DNA from: an uncultured Polaromonas sp.
GTDB lineage: Bacteria > Pseudomonadota > Gammaproteobacteria > Burkholderiales > Burkholderiaceae
Assembly (NCBI GenBank): GCA_946479075.1
Contig: CAMLDT010000015.1
Span: 1-29,192 of the forward strand
Direction of reading: 5' to 3'
DNA: 29,192 nucleotides
In this document: positions 24,792 to 29,192 of the stretch, piece after piece
How positions within the stretch are numbered: position 1 is the first letter of the stretch
Layout: the number at the start of each line of letters is the position of its first letter
Notes under the pieces: generated by a model
Told to the model about the DNA's origin: nothing
Seen by the model: the letters and a program-made list of their open reading frames with translations, nothing else
The model's database searches: none
Made by a program: the position numbers and the translations under genes

Positions 24792-26263
24792 GGCTGGCCT
24801 TCCGGTGTGCCGGCGGCCAGCGGCAGCAACAGCCGGAACTCCGCGCCGCGCGTTGCATGGGGCCCGGCGTGCAGGCTGCCGCCCATGCCGGTGGCCAGCG
24901 TTTCGCACAGGCTCAAGCCCAAGCCGAGACCGGCGTCACGGGTGGTGAAAAACGGCTCGAAGATGCGCGCCCGCACCTCGTCCGTCATGCCCGGCCCGCT
25001 GTCGGTCACGCTGATTCCACCTTGTGCGTCGCTCGCGGTCACGGCGACGGTCAATTGCCGCTCCCCTGCCGGCACCCGTTCCAGCGCCTGCAGCGCATTC
25101 ATCAACAGGTTGTGGATGATTTGCTCCAGCGCCACCGGTTCGGCCAACACGGCGACCCGGGCCGTGGGCAGCTCCAGCCGCGGCAGCACCTCGCGCCGGC
25201 TGAACTCCGGCTCCAGCAGATACAAGGCATTCTGGACCGCCTGTTGCAAATCGACGGCCTGCAGCTGGGCCGCCAGATCGGGGCGCTCGACAGCGCGGCG
25301 CAGCCGCCCCACCACGGCCGATGCGCGACGCGCCTGTTCGACGGCCTGTGCCATCGCACCACGGATCACCGGCAGGTCCGGCGGCTCCTCGTCCAGCAGG
25401 CGTGCCGAGGCCTGGGTGTTGGCCAGCAAGGCGGTCAGTGGCTGGTTCAGTTCGTGCGCCATGCCGGCCGCCAGCTCGCCGAGGGCATTGAGGCGGGCCA
25501 CCTGTCCCAGCCGCAACAGCTCCTCGGCGCGGCGGCGTGCGGCACGCTGGCGCAGCAGGGCCAGCCAGCCGGTCAGTGCGGCTGCCACCAGCGCGGCCCA
25601 GGCCAGCATCCAGCCCCAGGGCAGCTCCAGCCAGCCGACTTGGCGCTGTGCAAAAACGTCAAAAGGCTGGCTCTCGGCGGCCAGGTGTTTGTGAAACTCG
25701 AAGCGCCAGCCACCCTGGCCGATGTGTCCAGCCTGCAGCACATACGCCTGCCCCTCATGCAGCAGCACCACGCGAACCGGGCTGGTCTCCGGGACCATCG
25801 GCCATTCGCTCCAGGGCACCACCTGTCGAAGGTCCATCTGCAGCGCATAACTGGCTGGCTCGGCCGCCAGCACCAGCTGGTAGCGGCCACGCGCAAAATC
25901 GACGTCGGCCAAAGCCGGCCGGCGCAGCGCGCGCGACAGGGTTTCAGCCACCCGCAGCCGCTCGTCGGCCCACACGCCTTCGCGGTCCCGCCGCTGCACC
26001 GCGGTGATCTGTGGATACACAGCCATCAGGCGCTGCTCGGGCCGGGAGGCATCTGGCGGGGCCTGCAGCAGCGCCAGCGTGGCCATCACGGCGTCGTGTT
26101 GCACCACGCGCTGGCTGAGCAGCCGGTGCACGATACGCGCATCGGTTTCAAAAGCGTCACGTTGTTGCGCCAGCTCCATGCGCGCCAGGACCACGCTGCC
26201 CAGCGCCGTGACCAGGCCCCAGAGCAGCAGTCCGATCCAGCGGTGTTGGCGTGCCTTGAACAT
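24788..26263 (-). CDS. Two-component sensor histidine kinase with periplasmic sensor
   Basis: This is a 491-residue protein. Transmembrane helices at about 8-27 and 216-238 bracket a periplasmic domain of about 185 residues with no family I recognise. The cytoplasmic part has the phosphoacceptor His270 (MAHELNQPLTALL), an N box (HNLLMNALQAL, Asn389), DSGPGM (421-426), FEPFFTTRDAGLGLGLSL and a full HATPase domain. The HELNQPL form with this layout is shared by FixL/DctB-like kinases. A solute-binding protein gene lies 48 bp upstream on the same strand, so the kinase may sense through it. The downstream response regulator overlaps by four bases. Confidence 0.94.
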   Translation of the reverse strand: MFKARQHRWIGLLLWGLVTALGSVVLARMELAQQRDAFETDARIVHRLLSQRVVQHDAVMATLALLQAPPDASRPEQRLMAVYPQITAVQRRDREGVWADERLRVAETLSRALRRPALADVDFARGRYQLVLAAEPASYALQMDLRQVVPWSEWPMVPETSPVRVVLLHEGQAYVLQAGHIGQGGWRFEFHKHLAAESQPFDVFAQRQVGWLELPWGWMLAWAALVAAALTGWLALLRQRAARRRAEELLRLGQVARLNALGELAAGMAHELNQPLTALLANTQASARLLDEEPPDLPVIRGAMAQAVEQARRASAVVGRLRRAVERPDLAAQLQAVDLQQAVQNALYLLEPEFSRREVLPRLELPTARVAVLAEPVALEQIIHNLLMNALQALERVPAGERQLTVAVTASDAQGGISVTDSGPGMTDEVRARIFEPFFTTRDAGLGLGLSLCETLATGMGGSLHAGPHATRGAEFRLLLPLAAGTPEGQP

Positions 26264-26311
26264 CGCTGCATTTTTGCATGGCGCCTCGCGGCGCGGGGCC
26301 GGACTGGTGCG

Positions 26312-27445
26312 TCAGCGCATGAAATTGCCTCTGGGGCCGACCACGGTGATCTCGACAAAATTCGAACCGTGCCGGTTTTGCGGACTGTAGGCAAGCGTGT
26401 AGCCGCCGAGATCGAGGTTGCTGAGTTTTTCCATGGACAGAGCCAGGCTTTGCGGTGTCGGGGTTTTGCCGGCGCCGCGCAGGCCTTCAATCAGCACCCG
26501 GCCGTTGATATAGCCGGCGAAATGGTCGTAGTCCACCGGTTTGCCCGCTTTCTCCATCAACTGGTTGAAGTCGCGTGCCAGCGGTGTCGTGGCGCGCCAG
26601 GGATAGGGCGTGGCACGCGCAACCGCCAGACCGCGCGCGTCGTCGCCGAGTGCCTTGAGGATGGCCGAACCGACCGACAGCGAGAAGGTATAGATCGGCA
26701 CCCCCAGGTGGGCCCGGTTGGCTTTGATGTAGGGCACCACCGCCGGGCCAGCCACGATCATGATCACGGCCTGCGGGCGCACGCTGGCCAGGCCCTGGGC
26801 CACGGTGGCGGCATCGGCGCCATTGACGTCCAGCGGGCGCGTCGCGGCCACACTGCCACCTTCGGACACGATGACTTTTTCTGCCAGCGGCAGCAAGAGC
26901 TTGCCGAAATCGTTGTTCTGGTAAACCACGGCGATGCGGGTGGCCTGGACCGATTTGAGGTTGCGCACCATCTTGACCAGTTCGTCTGCGTAACTGGCCT
27001 GGGTGGTAAAGAAATAGGGATTGGGTTGAACGCGCAACGCCGGACTGCCGCTGTAGGCCGAAATCAGCGGCACATGTTTTTCGGCGATGTAGGGCAGTAC
27101 CGCCGCAGTCTGGGCTGTCCCGACCGTCCCGAACAAGGCCAGCACCTCCTGCTCCTCCACCAGCTGGCGGGCATTTTCGAGCGTGCGTTTCGGGTCGAAC
27201 GCATCGTCCAGCACCAGCAGCCTGATGCGCCGCCCCGCAATGCCACCACGCCGGTTGATCTCATCAAATGCCATCTGCTGGCCGCCGAACACGCCCAGCA
27301 AGGTGGGTGCCATCGGGCCGCTCAGTGGCGCGCTCTGGCCGATCAGCAGGTCGGTTTTGCTGGCCCGGGCGGCATGGGGCCACAGCGGCAGGGTGAGCGA
27401 GGCCAGCGCGAGGCGGCGGCTGACGGTGGTGGGCGGAATGGTCAT
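26312..27445 (-). CDS. Periplasmic solute-binding protein, branched-chain amino acid (LivJ-like) type
   Basis: This is a 377-residue protein from ATG 27445, with GGAG ten bases before it. The signal region (VSRRLALASLTLPLWPHAARAS) has a twin-Arg pair of Tat-like form, though Sec export cannot be excluded. The mature protein has the type-I periplasmic-binding fold: IGQSAPLSGPMAPTLLGVFGGQQMAFDEINRRGGIAGRRIRLLVLDDAFDPKRTLENARQLVEEQEVLALFGTVGTAQTAA, then the second lobe through IAVVYQNNDFGK and VPIYTFSLSVGS. No permease or ATPase gene is nearby, so it may serve the sensor kinase rather than transport. The ligand cannot be named. Confidence 0.92.
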   Translation of the reverse strand: MTIPPTTVSRRLALASLTLPLWPHAARASKTDLLIGQSAPLSGPMAPTLLGVFGGQQMAFDEINRRGGIAGRRIRLLVLDDAFDPKRTLENARQLVEEQEVLALFGTVGTAQTAAVLPYIAEKHVPLISAYSGSPALRVQPNPYFFTTQASYADELVKMVRNLKSVQATRIAVVYQNNDFGKLLLPLAEKVIVSEGGSVAATRPLDVNGADAATVAQGLASVRPQAVIMIVAGPAVVPYIKANRAHLGVPIYTFSLSVGSAILKALGDDARGLAVARATPYPWRATTPLARDFNQLMEKAGKPVDYDHFAGYINGRVLIEGLRGAGKTPTPQSLALSMEKLSNLDLGGYTLAYSPQNRHGSNFVEITVVGPRGNFMR

Positions 27446-27506
27446 TGGTGATGTCTCCGGTAGATGGAACTTCATCTTTCCCGGGGCCAGACCGGCCGTC
27501 TATTCA

Positions 27507-27547
27507 AAACTTGCCGTCGCTGCGCCGATTTGGTGAAAACTTGCTGT
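27507..27547. promoter_or_regulatory. Direct repeat AAAACTTGC(C/T)GT upstream of the solute-binding gene
   Basis: AAAACTTGCCGT-like units at 27507-27517 and 27537-27547 are 30 bp apart, roughly three helical turns, in the 143-bp gap between the AraC gene and the solute-binding gene. AraC-type regulators bind direct repeats, although usually nearer 21 bp. The assignment is tentative. Confidence 0.3.
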
Positions 27548-27588
27548 TTGCGGCCTATCGCAAACCCTGAGCGCGTGGCGCCTGCCGC

Positions 27589-28473
27589 TCAGCGCGAGCG
27601 TTGCCATTGCAGCGGCGTTTGCCCGGTGTGCCGCTTGAACTGCGCCGAGAAGTGGCTGGATGAACCGAAGCCGCAGGCGAGGGCCACTTCCAGCATGCTC
27701 ATCCCGCTTTGTGACCACAACACGCGTTTGGCCAGCGCCATGCGCCGGGCCAGGATGTGCTGGTGCGGCGTCACCCCCAGGCTGTCGCGGAAAACGCGGC
27801 AAAAATGAAACAGGCTCATGCCGGCAACCTCGGCCAGTTGCTCCAGGGTCAGGGCGCCCTGCAGGTGGGCCTCGATGTGGGCCAGCACCCTTTCGATGGG
27901 AGCGCCGGCGGCACCTGCCCGCAGCCTTTTTTGCCGGAGAAGCAGGCGGGCCAGCAGGGCCCGGGCGACGGCTTCGGTGGCGAGCGGTCCGTCGGGGTTG
28001 CCGGCCCGCAGGTCGCCCAGCAAGGCCTGCGACAACAGGCGCAGTGCCTCGTCGGTCGTCACGATCTGGTGATCGAGCTGCGCCTGGCGGTAGCCCGGTC
28101 CGAGGCTCATGGCACTGTCCGAAAACAGCTCCCGCGATATCCGGAAAGTCGCCAGCCGCCCGGGCCGCAGGCGTTTCCCGCTGCGCGGCGGCGGTTCGCC
28201 GTGATGCGTGAATGACATGTCCGGCGGGATGATCATCAGCGAATGCCGCGCAAAACTTATCGGTGCTTCACAGCCGTCGCCGGGGGCGCGGGCGCTGTAG
28301 GAGGGGCCGATGTTGAGGCTGATGCGGTAATAGGGTTGCGCCTCCACGGTGTGTACCGGTCCGCAGAGATGGACCAGGGCCAGCGTCACGTGGCGCGAAG
28401 CCGAAGGAAGTACTTGCCGAACAATGGGTTCGGTGGCAGGGGGCGCGCAAGCCAGCAAGGACATCCGCATCAT
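27589..28473 (-). CDS. AraC-family transcriptional regulator
   Basis: This is a 294-residue protein. The N-terminal half (about 1-180) is a ligand/dimer domain with no family I can name, starting MMRMSLLACAPPATEPIVRQVLPSASRH and containing YRISLNIGPSYSARAPGDGCEAPISFARHSLMIIPPDMSFTHHGE, the region of an AraC-type cupin. The C-terminal ~100 residues hold two helix-turn-helix units: LEQLAEVAGMSLFHFCRVFRDSLGVTPHQHILARRMALAKRVLW and MLEVALACGFGSSSHFSAQFKRHTGQTPLQWQ. It lies at the head of the minus-strand block and probably controls the genes downstream or itself. The inducer is unknown. Confidence 0.92.
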   Translation of the reverse strand: MMRMSLLACAPPATEPIVRQVLPSASRHVTLALVHLCGPVHTVEAQPYYRISLNIGPSYSARAPGDGCEAPISFARHSLMIIPPDMSFTHHGEPPPRSGKRLRPGRLATFRISRELFSDSAMSLGPGYRQAQLDHQIVTTDEALRLLSQALLGDLRAGNPDGPLATEAVARALLARLLLRQKRLRAGAAGAPIERVLAHIEAHLQGALTLEQLAEVAGMSLFHFCRVFRDSLGVTPHQHILARRMALAKRVLWSQSGMSMLEVALACGFGSSSHFSAQFKRHTGQTPLQWQRSR

Positions 28474-28752
28474 GTTACGGAACGTAACAAATCGGGCTCT
28501 CCGGTGTTTCCCGCAGTGCTGTCTTTCCGGTGACAGTGCCGGGCATTGCTAACCCATGGCTCAAGCCGCTGGCCCGGTATGTCACAGCCCCGGTTGGGCC
28601 TGCGGGCCGCCGGCTTGCCGGCCTTGTACGCCACCCGCCTGTTTTGCGCATCCGGGCAGGCGCTGAAGGGCGCGGTGCCGGGGCCGCGCGCTACCATCCG
28701 CTTGCTGCGTTCCGACGTGGGAGCGCATTGCAACCATAAAAAGGGACTTGAT

Positions 28753-29192
28753 GTGATCAGCGTGATCCAGCGTGTGAGCCAGGCGCGTGTGCGGGTGGCC
28801 GGCGACACTGTCGGAGAAATTGGCGCCGGCCTGTTGCTGCTTTTGTGTGCCGAGCGTGGCGACAGCGAAGGCGAGGCAGACCGGCTGCTGGCGAAAGTCC
28901 TGAAGCTGCGCATCTTTGCTGATGATGCGGGCAAGATGAACCGCAGCGTGCAGGACACCGGTGGCGGGTTGCTCGTGGTGAGCCAGTTCACCCTGGCCGC
29001 CGATGTCTCGGGGGGCAACCGGCCCAGCTTCACCGATGCCGCCGCGCCCGAGGAAGGGCGCCGGCTCTACGACTACTTTGTGGTGCAGGCCCGGCGAGCC
29101 CATCCGCTGGTGCAGACCGGGCAGTTTGCGGCCGACATGCAGGTGCAGCTCGTCAATGACGGGCCGGTGACGATTCCCTTGCGGATCGCGCC
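28753..29192 (+). CDS. dtd: D-aminoacyl-tRNA deacylase (partial at window end)
   Basis: The gene starts with GTG at 28753 (AAGGGAC just upstream) and runs past the window end, showing about 146 codons, close to the normal 145-150 length. The sequence begins [17 protein letters not shown] and carries the family motifs [25 protein letters not shown] and NDGPVTIPL near the end, the Gly-cisPro region that rejects L-amino acids. The enzyme removes D-amino acids, and glycine from tRNA-Ala, from mischarged tRNA. In related genomes dtd usually lies close to tyrS; here a 6-kb block separates them. Confidence 0.93.
   Translation, partial: MISVIQRVSQARVRVAGDTVGEIGAGLLLLLCAERGDSEGEADRLLAKVLKLRIFADDAGKMNRSVQDTGGGLLVVSQFTLAADVSGGNRPSFTDAAAPEEGRRLYDYFVVQARRAHPLVQTGQFAADMQVQLVNDGPVTIPLRIA

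Noticed and set aside
24659..27451. A 930-codon open frame on the plus strand
   Set aside because: It runs antisense to the kinase and solute-binding genes, which have full family motifs. Its product is Gln/His/Arg-rich low-complexity sequence, the usual shadow in GC-rich DNA.
28605..28630. GCCGGC-TT-GCCGGC in the gap before dtd as a regulatory hairpin
   Set aside because: GC-rich self-complementary words are frequent here by chance and nothing else supports a role. The 279-bp gap otherwise shows only the dtd ribosome site.

Overview
This window looks like a chromosomal segment of a GC-rich betaproteobacterium of the Burkholderiales, most likely Comamonadaceae (Polaromonas/Rhodoferax/Variovorax-like). 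The protein families, the rplM-rpsI and erpA neighbourhood, the DUF6776-type plus bactofilin pair, and a degenerate ~50-nt interspersed repeat that I recall from Comamonadaceae all point that way. This assignment is by recognition; no search was run. I see no tRNA, rRNA, CRISPR array, transposase or phage gene.

Layout. Bases 1-1,640 hold the tail of an unidentified gene, an RlpA-type lipoprotein, a secreted BON-domain protein and a small membrane protein. Bases 1,800-5,310 hold a GbsR/MarR-type regulator with a perfect 18-bp palindrome on its -10 box, then cydA and cydB (a bd-type quinol oxidase with a short Q-loop) and a small conserved-looking gene. Bases 5,412-9,172 (minus strand) hold paaABCDE, the ring 1,2-phenylacetyl-CoA epoxidase, tightly packed behind a 14+4+14 inverted repeat typical of TetR-family control. 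Bases 9,303-14,247 hold a receiver/degenerate-cyclase/Ser-Thr-kinase fusion protein, rlmJ, and divergently a second, membrane-anchored Ser/Thr kinase.

Bases 14,330-17,137 are housekeeping: rplM-rpsI with promoter, leader and terminator, a coiled-coil membrane protein, a bactofilin, and erpA with terminator. Bases 17,197-22,774 hold an MdtD-like MFS exporter, anmK, an M23 peptidoglycan peptidase and tyrS. Between tyrS and dtd (28,753 to the window end) lies a minus-strand block of about 5.7 kb: an AraC regulator, a periplasmic solute-binding protein, a sensor kinase, a FixJ/NarL-type response regulator, a secreted GlcG/HbpS-family protein and a secreted ankyrin-repeat protein.

The tyrS-dtd block is the best candidate for an undescribed system. 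It carries three exported proteins, a two-component pair, and two equally spaced CGTA-N4-TACG sites, 22 bp centre to centre, just upstream of the GlcG-family gene. The second theme is small repeats that entered genes without breaking them: a REP-like palindrome extends the N-terminus of PaaB by about 24 residues, and gap-free copies of one 50-nt repeat lie inside paaE, rlmJ and probably anmK, with a fourth copy between genes.
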